Shown piece after piece: positions 22,897 to 34,418 of a DNA stretch of 64,000 nt (its first letter is position 1; the number at the start of each line of letters is the position of its first letter). The stretch is from assembly GCA_027924585.1 (NCBI GenBank), contig BSBM01000602.1, positions 11,779,501-11,843,500 of the forward strand. Direction: 5' to 3'. The notes beneath the pieces were generated by a model, which saw nothing but the letters and a program-made list of their open reading frames with translations, did not search any database and was not told the origin of the DNA. Both the position numbers and the translations under genes were made by a program. The stretch comes from Larix kaempferi. Lineage: Eukaryota; Streptophyta; Pinopsida; Pinales; Pinaceae.

Positions 22897-23318
22897 GAAT
22901 AATTATCGCAAGCACATGTGAGCTGGACATATAAACATTTAAGAAGTTGGTTAGAAAACACACAATAAAATTTAGAACGGATAGAAGGGAACACAAAATG
23001 TAGAGTTTAGGTTAAATAAATGTATGTGAGAATTGTAGTTTAGTTTTGGGCATAGTTTAGAATATTGTATGGAATAATTATCGCAAGCACACCTGAGTGG
23101 ACATTTAAACATTTAAGAAGTTGGTTAGAAAACACATAATAAAATTTAGAAGGAGAGAAGGGAACACAAAATGTAAAGCTTATGTTAAATATATGTATGT
23201 GAGAATTGTAGTTTAGTTTTGAGCATAGTTTAGAATATTGTAGATGAAGCTTATGTTAAATAAATATATGTGAGAATTGTAGTTTAGTTTTGGGCATAGT
23301 TTAGAATATTGTAGACGA
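22897..23318 (+). repeat. 175-bp tandem repeat, two units plus a partial third (copy A)
   Basis: Units start gaataattatcgcaagcac at 22897 and 23072. A shortened third (23246-23318) repeats only the end, containing gtgagaattgtagtttag. Confidence 0.85.
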
Positions 23319-23605
23319 GCTTAAAGTTAGGATAGAGTAGCCTTTTGTTATTTTTATTATTTTATTTTCATTATCTTTTGTTTTATTTTTTTTAGTGTTT
23401 TTTAATTAATTTTTTGTTTTTATTTTTAATAAAATTTTAATTAGTTAGATTTAGAATTTATATTTAATATTTGTTTAATTTGGTTAGTGTTAAGTTAACT
23501 TTTCATTTTACTATTTTGTTAGTTTTAAATTATTGTTTTTTTTTTTTTATGAAGGTAAAAAGGGTTGGGCATGGGGTTTTGATTATTACCTTATGATTAG
23601 GCACA

Positions 23606-24856
23606 GTTTTCTCTTCATAATCTAAAAGAATGGTTAAAAAATTGAAGATAAGGAAGCATATAAGTGTGGAAGGGTACTTTGGTAAGATGAGAGAAAGAGA
23701 AGATTAGGAAGTAGAAAATTAGGGAAGAGTTATATGTTTCATGGAAATATTTAATTTTATAAAAGTATTTAGTTTTTTTTCTATGCTTGTTTTTAATAAT
23801 TATATTTCTTAACTCAAAAAATATTTTTTTTGTTTTTGTTTTAACTTTGCTCAATTTTCATATTTTTAGTGAGCATTGTCAAATTTTCATAATTTTTTTA
23901 TAATTTAAAATATAAATTTTGTGTAACTTATTTTAAGTTTGCTCATTTTCATACTTTTATTAAGCATTGTGAAATTTTCATAATTTTCTTCTAGTATTTT
24001 AAAAATTAACACTTAATTTTTCATATTGTTTTCTTGTATAGAATTTAAAGAGATTTACTTTTTGTCAATGTTATTCTTAATAATTTAGTTTCTTTTTTCC
24101 ATATTAAAATAGTTAGGATTAATAATTAAGAGTTTGTTGAAATAGTTCAGAGTTCAAGTTAATAATTATGAGTATGTTGAAATATGTTAGGATTAGTTTT
24201 CTCTTCATAATCTAAAAGATTGGTTAAAAGATTGAAGATAAGGAAGCATATAAGTGTGGAAGGGTACTTTGGTAAGATGAGAGAAAGAGAAGATCGAATA
24301 GGAAGTAGAAAACTAGGGAAGAGTTATATGTTTCATGGAAATATTTAATTTTATAAAAGTATTTAGTTTTTTTTCTATGCTTGTTTTTAATAATTATATT
24401 TCTTAACTCAAAAAATATTTGTTTGTTTTTATTTTAACTTTACTCATTTTTCATATTTTTAGTGAACATTGTGAAATTTTCATAATTTTTTTCTAATTTA
24501 AAAACTAAATTTTGTGTAACTTATTTTAATTTTCCTCATTTTCATACTTTTACTAAGCATTGTGAAATTTTTATAATTTTCTTCTAGTATTTTAAAAATT
24601 AACACTTAATTTTCCATATTGTTTTCTTGTATAGAATTTTAAGAGATGACGTGAAATGTATATTTTCTTGTAATTAGTACTATGATGTTGTACATAGAGA
24701 CTTGATACATACTTTTTGTCAATGTTATTCTTAATAATTTAGTTTCTTTTTTCCATATTAAAATAGTTAGGATTAATAATTAAGAATTTGTTGAAATAGT
24801 TGAGAGTTCAAGTTAATAATTATGAGTATGTTGAAATAGGTTAGAGTTCTAGTTAA
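23606..24856 (+). repeat. 590-bp direct tandem duplication (copy A)
   Basis: gttttctcttcataatctaa starts units at 23606 and 24196. The second unit has about 60 extra bases near 24650-24710. Both are AT-rich and non-coding. The same arrangement is in copy B. Confidence 0.9.
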
Positions 24857-25040
24857 TCGTTCTTAGTTTAAAGCTTTGTTAGATTATAAATTGCTATCTT
24901 GTTTGCTTTTGGTAAATTCTTTTTCAATTTTTTTTCATGGTTATATATAAAAATTTAATTGAAATATTTAAATGAGAATAACATTGTAGAAAATATTTTT
25001 TATGAATATTAAATTGTATATATATTTTATATTGTTTGCA

Positions 25041-25330
25041 TTAGTATGTTGACCATAGGGGTTTTATTGAAAGTCTTGTATAGAGTGTTTTCAAAGGACC
25101 ATTTTGGGAAATTGCGTGGAAACAATTTCCTAACTCGGTATCTTCACACATGTGCCTTTGTGTAGCTGGAAACTGGGACGCCGTTGCGCTAGTAATAGGT
25201 GGAGGGAGGTAACTCCCAGAGAAGCCCTCCCAGTACGCCCCAAGTTGGGTGGTCGACCATGTATACACAAGGTTTTTAAAGTGGTCTAACGAGGGACCCC
25301 CCTTTGTTGACACTCTATTCAAGCAACCTA
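25041..25330. other. GC-richer conserved island with hairpins (copy A)
   Basis: Flanked by strongly AT-rich DNA on the left and the CT array on the right. It contains gggag-gtaa-ctccc (25204-25217), a 5-bp stem with a GNRA-type loop, an outer gaggg/ccctc pairing option, and the palindrome tggtcgacca (25250-25259). A 93-codon minus-strand frame spans it and is open in both copies, without a recognised domain. It could be an LTR or RNA-gene remnant; there is weak resemblance to the 5S rRNA C-box region. Confidence 0.35.
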
Positions 25331-25397
25331 GGAGTTAGGATTTCTTTCCTTGGTAATTATAAATTTAACCTCCTGTAAACCTTAGTTACATTAGCCA

Positions 25398-25757
25398 CTC
25401 TCATCCATTCTCTCTCTCTCTCTCTCCCTCTCTCTCTTAACCCCTAACCCACAATATCTTTATCTCTCTCTAAACAACTAACCCCACCCTTAACCCCCAA
25501 TCTCTCTCTCTCTAAAACCCTAACACCTCTTTCTCTCTCTCTAAATCCTAAGCCCCAATATCTCTCTCTCCCTAAACCCATAACCACTAATATCTCTCTC
25601 TCTCTAAACTCCTAACATCCAATCACTCCGCTCTCTCTCTAAAATCCTCACCTCCAAATCTCTCTCTCTCTGCCACTAAACCTATAACCCCCAATCTCCC
25701 TCTCTTTAAACCTCTAACCCACAATATCTCTCTCTTTGTCCATAAATCGCTAACCTC

Positions 25758-25793
<36 letters not shown>

Positions 25794-25893
25794 CCTTAAA
25801 CACCAATATCTCTCTCTAAACCACTAACCCCCAATCTCTCTCTAAACCTCGAATCCCTATTCTCTCACTCACTCTCTAAACCTTTAACCCTCA

Positions 25894-25931
<38 letters not shown>

Positions 25932-25948
25932 AAACACCTAAACTCCAA

Positions 25949-25979
<31 letters not shown>

Positions 25980-26447
25980 CTACCTATCAATTATGAGTCT
26001 ATCTAAATGTATAAACCCTAAACTCTCTCTCTCTCTCTCTCTAAACCCCTGACCCCAATATTTTTAACTCTCTTTCTCTCTCTCTCTCTCTCTCACAACC
26101 CCTAACGACCACTATCCCTATTTCCATATCTCTCTCTTCAAACCCCTAAACCACAATCTCTATATCTCTCTCTAAACCCCTAATCCTGTCTCTCTCTCTC
26201 TACACCCTCAATCTACTATCTCTCACTCTAACCCCTAATCCTTAATCTCTCTCTCTCTCTCTAAACCCCTAACCTCCAATCTCTCTCTCTCTCTCTCAAC
26301 TCCTAACCACCAGTCTCAATCATTATATAACTCTCTCTCTAAACACATTACCCCTATATCTCTATCTCTCTCTAAACCCCTAACCCCCAATCTCTAACTC
26401 TCTCTCTTAACCACTAATCCTCAATCTCTCTCTAAACCCCTAACCTC

Positions 26448-26482
<35 letters not shown>

Positions 26483-26967
26483 AAACCCTAAAAATCCAAA
26501 TCCCTCTCTCTCTCTCTCGCAATCCTTAACCCCAAGTTTCTCTCTCTCCCTTTCTCTCTAAACCCCAACCACAAATTTGTCTCCCTCTGAAATTCTAATC
26601 CCCAATATCTCCATCTTTCTCTCTCTAAAGCATTAGCCCTCAATCTCTCTCTCTCTATAAACCCCTAATCCCCAATTCTCTCTCTCTAAATCCCTAACCA
26701 CCAATTTCTCTATTTTTATCTCTTTGTCTCTTTCTCAAAACTCATAACCACCAATCCCTCTATCTCTCTCTAAACCATTAACCCCCAATATCTCTCTCTT
26801 TGAAAGCCTAATCCTCAATCTCTGTCTTCCTATATCCCTCTCTCTAAACCTCGAAACCCCAATCTCCCTCTCTCTCACTAAACCCTAACCATCATTCTCT
26901 CTCTCTCTCTCTAAATAAATAACCCCACCCCCAACCTCCAATATTTCTCTTTATAAAACCCTAACAC

Positions 26968-27005
<38 letters not shown>

Positions 27006-27890
27006 GCTAACCACTAATCTCTCTCATTCCATCTCTCTCTCTCTCCAAATCCTTAACCCCCAATCTCTCTCTCTCTAAACCCCTAACACCCAATATATCT
27101 CTTCCTATCACTCTCTCTCTAAACACCAAACCCCCAATATCCCTCTCTCTCTCTCTAAACCCCTAACCAACATTCTATCTTATATATCTCTCTCTCTAAA
27201 CCCCTAACCCTCAATCTCTCTGTCTTTCTCTCTCTCTCTAAACCACTAACCCCCAATATATATCTATCTCTCTAAACCATTAATCCCCAATCTATCCCTC
27301 TCTAAGCCTCTAAACCCCAATCTCCATCTCTCCAAACCCCTAACCCCGAATATCTTTGTCCCTTTCTCTCTCTCTTTCACTCTCTCTTTATCTATATATA
27401 TATCTATCTATATAAACCCCTAACCCTTAACCCCCAATATCTCTCTCTCTCTCTCTCAACCCTAACCACTAATCTCCCTCTCTCTAGACTCCTAACACCC
27501 AATCGCTCTATCTTTATCTTTATAAAGCATTAACACTCAAACTCTCACTCTCTCTAAACCATTAATCCCCAACTATCTCTCTCTCACTAAAACCCTAATA
27601 CATAATATTTCTCTCCCTCTCTCTAAACCCCTAACCACCAATATCTCTCTCTCTAAACCCATAACTCCTAATCTCTCTATATATATCTCTAAACTACTAA
27701 CCCCCAATATCTCTCTCTATAAACCCCTAACCCTCAATATCTCTCTTCTTATCTCCCTCTCACTCTAAACCCTGAACCCCCAATCTCCCTCTCTCACTAA
27801 ACCCTAACCACCATTCTCTCTCTTTCAATCTCCCTCTCTAAACTTCTAACCACCAATTTCTTTATCTCTCTCTAAACAACTAACCCCCAA

Positions 27891-27932
<42 letters not shown>

Positions 27933-28017
27933 AGCCCCTAAAACCCTATATATATATATATATATTTAAGCCCCTAATCCCCAATCTCTCTCTATGCCTC
28001 CCTAAGCCACTAACACC

Positions 28018-28053
<36 letters not shown>

Positions 28054-28847
28054 CTAACCCACAATATCTCTCTCCCTAAACCCTTAACCACCATTTTCTC
28101 TCTCTCTCTCTCTAAACACCTGACCTCAATCTCTCTATATCTCTCTAGAAAACTAACCCCACCCCTAACTACCAATCTCTCTCTCTCTCTAAACCCCTAA
28201 CCCCCGTTCTCTCTCTCTCTCTCTCTCTCTCAATCTAAACCTCTAACCCTCTCTCTCTCTCTCTCTCTCTCTAAACAACTAACCTCCTATCTCTCCCTCT
28301 CTCTAAACCCCTAACCCCCAATCTCTCTCTCTCTCGCTCTCTCTCTCTCTCTCCCTTAATCCCTAACCTCCAATCGCTCTTTCTCTCTCGCTAAACCCCT
28401 AACCGCCATTCTCTCTCTCTCTCTAAACACCTAACCCCCAATCTCTCTATCTCTTTATCTCTTTAAACAATTAAACCCATGTGACCAATAACCCCCAATT
28501 TATCCCTCTCTCTAAAACCCTAACACCCAATCATTCTCTCTCTCTCTCTCTAAACACCTACCACCATTCTCTCTCTCTCTCTCTCTCTCTCTCTAAACTC
28601 CTAGCCCCCAATCTCTTTACCTCTCGCTAAAACCCTAACCCCCAATCTCTCAGTCTCTAAACCCCTAAACCTCAATCTCTCTCTTCTTATATCTTCATCT
28701 CTAAACCCTGAACCCCTTATCTCTCTATCTCTCTCTAAACCCCTAACCCCCAATCTCTATCTCTCTCTCTAAACCCCTAACCTCCAATATCTCTCTCTCT
28801 CTATTCCCCTAAACCCAAATTTCTCTTTCTCTCTCTCTCTAAACCCC

Positions 28848-28882
<35 letters not shown>

Positions 28883-29826
28883 AACCCCTAACTCCCAATC
28901 TCTCTCTCTCTCCCCCTCTCTCTAAACCCTCACCAAAAATTTGTCGCTCTCTCTGGAATTCTAATCCCCAATCTCTCTGTATTTCTCTCTCTAAAGCATT
29001 AAATCCCAATCTCTCTCTCTCTCTCTAAAACCCTGACACCTAATCTTTCTCTCTCTCTATAAACCCCTAACCACCAATTTCTCTCTTTCTATCTCTATAT
29101 CTCTCTCTCGAAACCCATAACCACCAATCTCTCTATCTCTCTTTAAACCACTAACCCCCAATATAGCTCTCTTTAAAATCCTAATTCCCAATCTTTGTCT
29201 TCCTATATCCCTCTCACTCTAAACCTTAAAACCCCAATCTCCCTCTCTCTCACTAAACCCTAACCACCATTCTCTCTCTCTCTCTCTCTAAATCCCTGAC
29301 AGCCATTCTCTCTATCTCTCTCTAAATAAATAATCCCACCCCTAACCTACAATATCTCTCTTTATAAAACCCTCTCTCTCTCTCTCAAGCACTAACCACT
29401 AATCTCTCTCATTCCATCTCTCTCTCTCTCTCTCTCTCAAAACCCCTAACCCCTAATATCTATATCTCTCTCCAAACTTGTAACCTACGATCTCTCTCTC
29501 TCAAAACCCCTAACACCCAATATATCTCTTTCTATTACTCTCTCTCCAAAAACTAAATCATCAATCTCCCTCTTTCTCTCTAAACCCCTGACCAACATTC
29601 TCTCTCATCTATCTTTCTCTCTAAACCCATAACCCCCAATATCTCTATCTCTCTCTAAACAACTAACCCCCAATCTCTCTCTCTCTCAGCACCTAATCCC
29701 CAATCTCTCTCTATGTATCTCTAAACCACTAACACCCAAACTCTCTATCTCTCTCTCTCTTTTTATATCTTCCTCTCTAAACCCTAAACCCCCAATCTAC
29801 CTCTCTATCTGTAAACCCTGAACCAC

Positions 29827-29866
<40 letters not shown>

Positions 29867-30035
29867 AAACACCTAATCACTAGTCTCTCTATCTATCTAA
29901 GCAACTAACCCCAAATATATCCCTCTCCATCTATTTATTTGAGCCCCTAACCCCCAACCTCTCTCTCTCTCTCTCTCTAAATCCTTAAGCCCCAATATCT
30001 CTCTCCCTAAACCCCTAACCCTCAATCCCTCTCTC
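25398..30035 (+). repeat. CT-rich minisatellite with CCCTAA-type telomere-like motifs (copy A)
   Basis: About 4.6 kb of (CT)n runs alternates with variants of aaacccctaacccccaat, giving a loose unit of about 30-45 bases. CTAAACCCTAAC, one base pattern off the plant telomere CCCTAAA, occurs repeatedly. The plus strand is largely pyrimidine. (AT)n runs occur near 25962, 27910 and 27950. No ORF or gene is seen. It ends at 30035, where an LTR begins. Confidence 0.95.
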
Positions 30036-30074
30036 TGTTAGGAACCCATGTCTTTACTTTGTTAGTAGGATGTT

Positions 30075-30192
30075 GTTGGACGCATATGCTTTGTAAGTCG
30101 TCCCGTAGTAATTTTTGATCAATAGTTTGTGTTATTGTTGTTGGCGCATATGCTTTGTAAGTTGCCCGTAGTATTGTTGATCCATAGTTTGT
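30075..30192 (+). repeat. Direct repeat of about 55 bp in the LTR U3
   Basis: Units 30075-30130 and 30140-30192 share gcatatgctttgtaagt, cccgtagta, ttgatc and atagtttgt. They lie upstream of the TATA box, the position of enhancer repeats in LTRs. The effect on transcription is inferred only. Confidence 0.75.
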
Positions 30193-30236
30193 AACGGCCC
30201 ATGGTTTCGACCCATAGTATTGGCGCCTAGAATTAG

Positions 30237-30243
30237 TATATAA
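30237..30243 (+). promoter_or_regulatory. LTR TATA box (copy B)
   Basis: TATATAA lies downstream of the U3 repeats, about 165 bases before the LTR end, at the place of the U3/R promoter. Confidence 0.6.
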
Positions 30244-30411
30244 GTGTGTGTTGAGACCTATGAAGGCACCGTGAAGTTATTGTATTGAGCTTGCTCAAAG
30301 GAGGTTGCCCCCTTGAAGTGGCCTGTGATCAATACAAAAGTGATTCTGAGTTCTGTCATTTCTGCTATTTCGCGTATTCTTGTTAATTAATCGTTGCAGG
30401 TGCCTCACATC

Positions 30412-30423
30412 TGGTATCAGAGC
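30412..30423 (+). other. Primer binding site for initiator tRNA-Met (copy B)
   Basis: TGGTATCAGAGC lies two bases after the LTR end, identical to the site at 146. Confidence 0.9.
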
Positions 30424-30940
30424 ACTTTCTTGGGCTTGCTGGGTGAAATTTCTGCCAAATTTTTTTTCGGATCTGTTGCAGGTTCGGATTTGGGAATAAT
30501 CCCTATCCGCTTAACTGTGGGAAGTACTTGGGCATAAGCCCTAAAACTCATTGTGAGGAGTACCATAAGAACCCTGAAGTAGCTGGCCCATTGAGAGGAC
30601 CTGCCGGTGAAAAGGGCAACGACCCCTACCTGATTGACTAGTTTCCACCCGTGAGGTAAACCAAGAGCTGTCATTTGTGGCAAAGCGGTTATCAGTTTTA
30701 CCTGAGCCGTGGAGTGAGGGGTACTGCCCCAATACGCAAGCCGTCAGACAGCATTGGTGGCCGAGTGAAAACCCTGAACTGTTAGGAAGCCGCACATACC
30801 TGGGGTCCATATCTACCTTCAGTTGAACTATTGTCGATCACTGCTGCGCCGTTTCAGACCCATTTTGCAAGCCGTTCCAGATCCAGCCGTTCGGCGTTGT
30901 TCCAGAATCCTTCGAACCGGAGATCCCATTCTGCAAGCAG
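30424..30940 (+). other. Internal segment of the LTR element, copy B
   Basis: Counterpart of 158-674. The decayed plus-strand frame again reads NCGKYLGISPKTHCEEYHK and, after stops, QFYLSRGVRGTAPIRKP. No retroelement domain is recognised. Confidence 0.4.
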
Positions 30941-31029
30941 AGCCGTAGCCGCTCCAATCTGTCAAAAAAAAAAAAAAAAAAAAAACCCCGAGCCGTAGCC
31001 GCTCCAGTCTGAAAAAAAAAAAAAAAAAA
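30941..31029 (+). repeat. Two 20-bp repeats, each followed by poly(A) (copy B)
   Basis: Repeats at 30941-30960 (one mismatch) and 30991-31010, with A tracts at 30964-30985 and 31012-31029. Tract lengths differ slightly from copy A, as expected of homopolymers. Confidence 0.7.
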
Positions 31030-31036
31030 GCCCTGC

Positions 31037-33076
31037 TCAAATCCTCAAAGTACCTTGTCTTTTGGCCTCCCTAGGAGCCCTGCTCAAATCCTCTGCAACC
31101 AGGAGGAAAAGTAATGGGGACAATGGACAACCTTGTCTAAGACCTCTCTCTGAGTGAAAGAAGGGGGAGGCCGCCCCATTGATAAGTACAGAGAAAGAAA
31201 CCGTTGTAATACAACTCATGATCCACCTGATAAAACCAATACCAAAACCCAAATGTGTGAGAAGCATACGAATATAAAGCCAACTTACTTTGTCATGGGC
31301 CTTGGATAAATCTATTTTGAGGATAGCTCCTTTAAGCTTCTTTGTTTTGATACCGTGCAATCCTTCTTGGGCTATTCCAAAAACCTCATGGATTTGTCTA
31401 CCTTCCAAAAAACCAAATTTTTCTCCTGAAATATGTCTGGAAAAAATACCTTTCAACCTTCTAGCTATGATTTTAGACACAACCTTGTAGACACAATTGC
31501 AAAGTGAGATAGGTCTAAAATCATTGAGTGAAGAAGGATTGTCATATTTGGGGATCAAAGCAATGAAGGTTGAATTGAAACAGGCCGGAATCCTCCCAGT
31601 GAGTCTTGTATCCTCCACCACCTGAAGTAGATCCTCCCAAAGAAAATCATACAAAGCCAGGAGAAATTCGATGGACCAACCATCCGGTCTCGGGATCTTG
31701 TCTTTTTGGAAGCTGTGTAGGGATGATTTTAATTCTTCTTCAGAAATATCATCCATCAATGCTCGATTATCATCCTCTTCCACAAAACGAGGAAAGAGTT
31801 GTGCCACTCTGATCACCTCCGCTGCTGTGGCCTGATTAGGAGCCTTAAAGAGTTCCTGAAAATGATCCACCCCCACCCTAGCCATCCCTTCAAATGAAGT
31901 TTGTGGCTCACCAGGAGCGTTATCCAGGATCGAGATAGTATTCGCACCTACCCTTCCTTTTGTGTAGGCATGAAAGAACTTTGTGTTCTCATCCCCTGCT
32001 TCCAACCAAGTCGCTCTGCTCTTAAGTTGCCAGGTTTCTTCTTTTTCGAGTAGAAGGATGTTTCTCCTTCCTTCCAACCTTACCAAAAGTTCTTTGGACT
32101 CCCGAGTTGTCAAGTCTCCTCCCTCTTCATCATAAATCTTGGAAAGATCCTCCTCAATTAGTTTAAGTTCTCTGTCCTCTCTGATTCTCTTAACATGTGC
32201 CCAGTCTTTAATAGGGCCTTTAACCCTCTTTAAATTTGTAGCAAACTGAAAGGAGGTTGAGATATTAGCCCTAGGATAGAAAGGTACCCACAGGGAATGT
32301 ACCAAGGTAAAGAAGGAAACATCTTTCAACTAGGTTTTATTAAACTTTAGAGGACCAAGAGGTTTGGGAGGTCCAGGACGAAGTTCAATAAAAATAGGAA
32401 AGTGGTCAGAGGCTCCCCCCGATCCCACCCATTGTCTCAAGAGAAAGAATTTGTCCACCAAGTGTTCCGATACTAAGAACCGGTCCAACCTCTTTGCCAT
32501 CTTGCTATCGCTAGCTTGATTGTTTCTCCAAGTAGGTTTGAGTTTTAAGGGCTCAATGTCAATCAAGTTTTTATCAGCTAGTCTCTGAGAGAAAAAACCG
32601 GCCAAAGGATCATGCCGAGCCCTAGGCCCCCAAACTTCCCATTGACCCAATGAAAAGTTCAAATCACCACCCAATAGTATAGATTCCCCCCGGAGAAGAG
32701 AATTGTTGAGTAGCACATCCCAGAAGGGGACACGACTTAGATAAGGTCCATAAACATTAACCAAAGTAAGGACTTCCCCTAAGTCCAAATTAGAGAACGA
32801 CAATCCAAGAATAGAATCCATCCCCCAAATGTTGTGAATTTTAACAGACCTGTCGTTCCAGCCAATAGCCAGGCCTCCAAAATGACCACGAACATCCAAA
32901 TTTTCAAATGACCATCCACAGAACCAAATCTCCAATCTCGCCTTCACCATCTCCCCATCGCCCATAGTTTCTTGTGGTAAAATGATGTCCGGGCAATCTA
33001 AAGAGACCACCCTCCCGAGTGCTGATCTTTTATGGGGCCCAACCAAACCTCGACAATTGAAGGACATAATTTTCAT
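31037..33076 (-). pseudogene. LINE ORF2: endonuclease plus truncated reverse transcriptase (copy B)
   Basis: The domains and truncation are as in copy A, but here endonuclease and RT lie in the same reading frame, separated only by TAG at 32330-32332 where copy A has a Gln codon. The RT reading stays open to 31037, showing FRPISLCN, KIDLSKAHDKVSW and RGLRQGCPLSP; the catalytic DD block is missing. The start codon overlaps the ORF1 stop as TGATG (33078-33074 on the minus strand). Confidence 0.92.
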
Positions 33077-34203
33077 CAGTGACCCTTCTTCTGAGTTCGC
33101 ACTACTCTAAGCGCCCGATCAATAGTCTGTTGTTTTCCTTCCAAAAGATCCAATCTAGCTTTGGATTGTGCCTTGGAGATAAAATACTTCCTCCCCCTAC
33201 CTTTAGATGGCATAAATTTCCCAATTCCCAAACCCCTAGAGGCTTGTTTGGTGGCAGAGCATAGGAAGTATCCAGAATCAGTGGATTCAGGAGGGGAAGA
33301 TGGGGAAGCTTCCTCCCGAAAGGTCGGGTCAGGGTCTGGATTCAGGTAGGGAGAAACCTCCTCCAGGGAGGCAGGAGGGGATTCGATGAGAAGTTTAGTA
33401 CCCACATCAGATTGGGGGGTGATATTCAGATTTTTGAGGGTCTCAACCCAATCCATCCCAGCAAGTGAAACATTATTCATATCAATTTTAATAGAAGGAG
33501 AAATGGAGGGAGGTGTAGTACCCACAAACTGTATCCCCTGAGTGTGCAGTAGCTCAGTTGGTCCGACAAAGTACTCCTCAATAGGAGCAGGAAGCTACTC
33601 ATCCTCCGAAGTAGGATCACGCACCTACTCCCTTCCAGTATCCTCCTGTACCAACAGAGAATGGGCTGGCGAAGTAGTTCCAGCTGGTGCAGTTTTTTCA
33701 ATCCCATCCGACCATTTGTGGCGACCACCATTCCTAGTCCTGAGGGGAAGTTTGCATTCTGCCACTGGGTGTCCATAAGCGTGACATCTCCTGCATCTAA
33801 AAGGGACATATTCATAGTCCAAATTTTGTACAAAGGTATATGGGCCCCAACTAAGCTTCATATCTTCCACAAGTCCTTCTCTGACATTCAGACTAACCAA
33901 GATCCTTGCAACCTTCTTTTGTTTTGTATAGTGAGAAGAGTAATCCCCTTCCAGGTAGGTACCAAGAATGTTCCCAATACCTCTAAAGTGTCGTTCAGAC
34001 CAGTAGTGTAAAGGAATCCCTGGGAGGCGAACCCAAAATGGTACAATGTCCAAGCGTTCCCTGATAGCATTGAACATCGGGTGCCAGGGCTTAAGTAAAA
34101 CAGGGCAATGATCCCAACTCCAGTTCCGATTTAGTACCCAAAGAGCATGTTCAATCGAGAGGAAGTTAAATGCAAACCAATTTAAACACAATGCTACAAA
34201 CAT
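33076..34203 (-). pseudogene. LINE ORF1: DUF4283-like region plus CCHC knuckle (copy B)
   Basis: It shares with copy A the truncated start, the CRRCHAYGHPVAEC knuckle and the TAG at 33625-33627. A second private stop lies at 33595-33597 (CAG to TAG). The C-terminal frame is unshifted here and runs to TGA at 33076-33078 with a basic tail (KGRGRKYFISKAQSKARLD), probably nucleic-acid binding. Confidence 0.88.
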
Positions 34204-34337
34204 GCAATTATTTCATCATTGACATGCTCCTTTAAGAAGCAACTTTTCTACAAACTATGAGTTTATATCTGCCTTACAAACAAAAGGAGAAAAATATAGT
34301 TCACAGGAAGGTAAGCAATTTCATATTGATCATTGAT

Positions 34338-34418
34338 GACCCGGTTATATTTTTTGATGGTGCAGCCTCCATGGGACAATGTGCAGTTGGGGGAACAATC
34401 ATCCTGAACCAAAATCAC
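34338..34418 (+). pseudogene. RNase H fragment of LINE type, opposite strand (copy B)
   Basis: Same FFDGAASMGQCAVGG reading as copy A, cut at the same point by the LTR terminus TGTAACATC at 34419. Confidence 0.6.

Larger units (their letters stand above)
1..30035. repeat. Copy A of a ~30-kb tandem repeat unit
   Basis: Almost every segment here reappears in the same order and orientation in 30036-64000. The offset is about 30,270 bases on the left and about 34,410 on the right; it rises because of a 4.24-kb insertion in copy B. Scattered substitutions and small indels separate the copies. The unit starts in an LTR (its left part lies outside the window) and ends where the CT-rich array meets the next LTR. 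Identity was judged by eye, not computed. Confidence 0.95.
30036..30409 (+). repeat. Complete 374-bp LTR, copy B
   Basis: It starts TGTTAGG directly after the CT array and ends CCTCACA. The ends are inverted complements in 6 of 7 bases. It contains a TATA box and a PBS follows two bases later, making it a 5' LTR. No polypurine tract lies on its left, so it is not also the 3' LTR of copy A. Confidence 0.85.
31030..34260 (-). mobile_element. LINE, truncated at both ends, copy B
   Basis: Same breakpoints as copy A, but a different set of later lesions. ORF1 and ORF2 are on the minus strand, with loss of the ORF1 start and of everything after the RGLRQGCPLSP block of RT. Confidence 0.9.

Noticed and set aside
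25398-30035. True telomere or interstitial telomere tract
   Set aside because: The motifs are degenerate (CCCCTAACCCCCAAT) and interrupted by CT runs; perfect CCCTAAA tandem runs are absent.
25398-30035. CRISPR-like repeat-spacer pattern
   Set aside because: The sequence is eukaryotic and the units vary continuously, without constant repeats and unique spacers.
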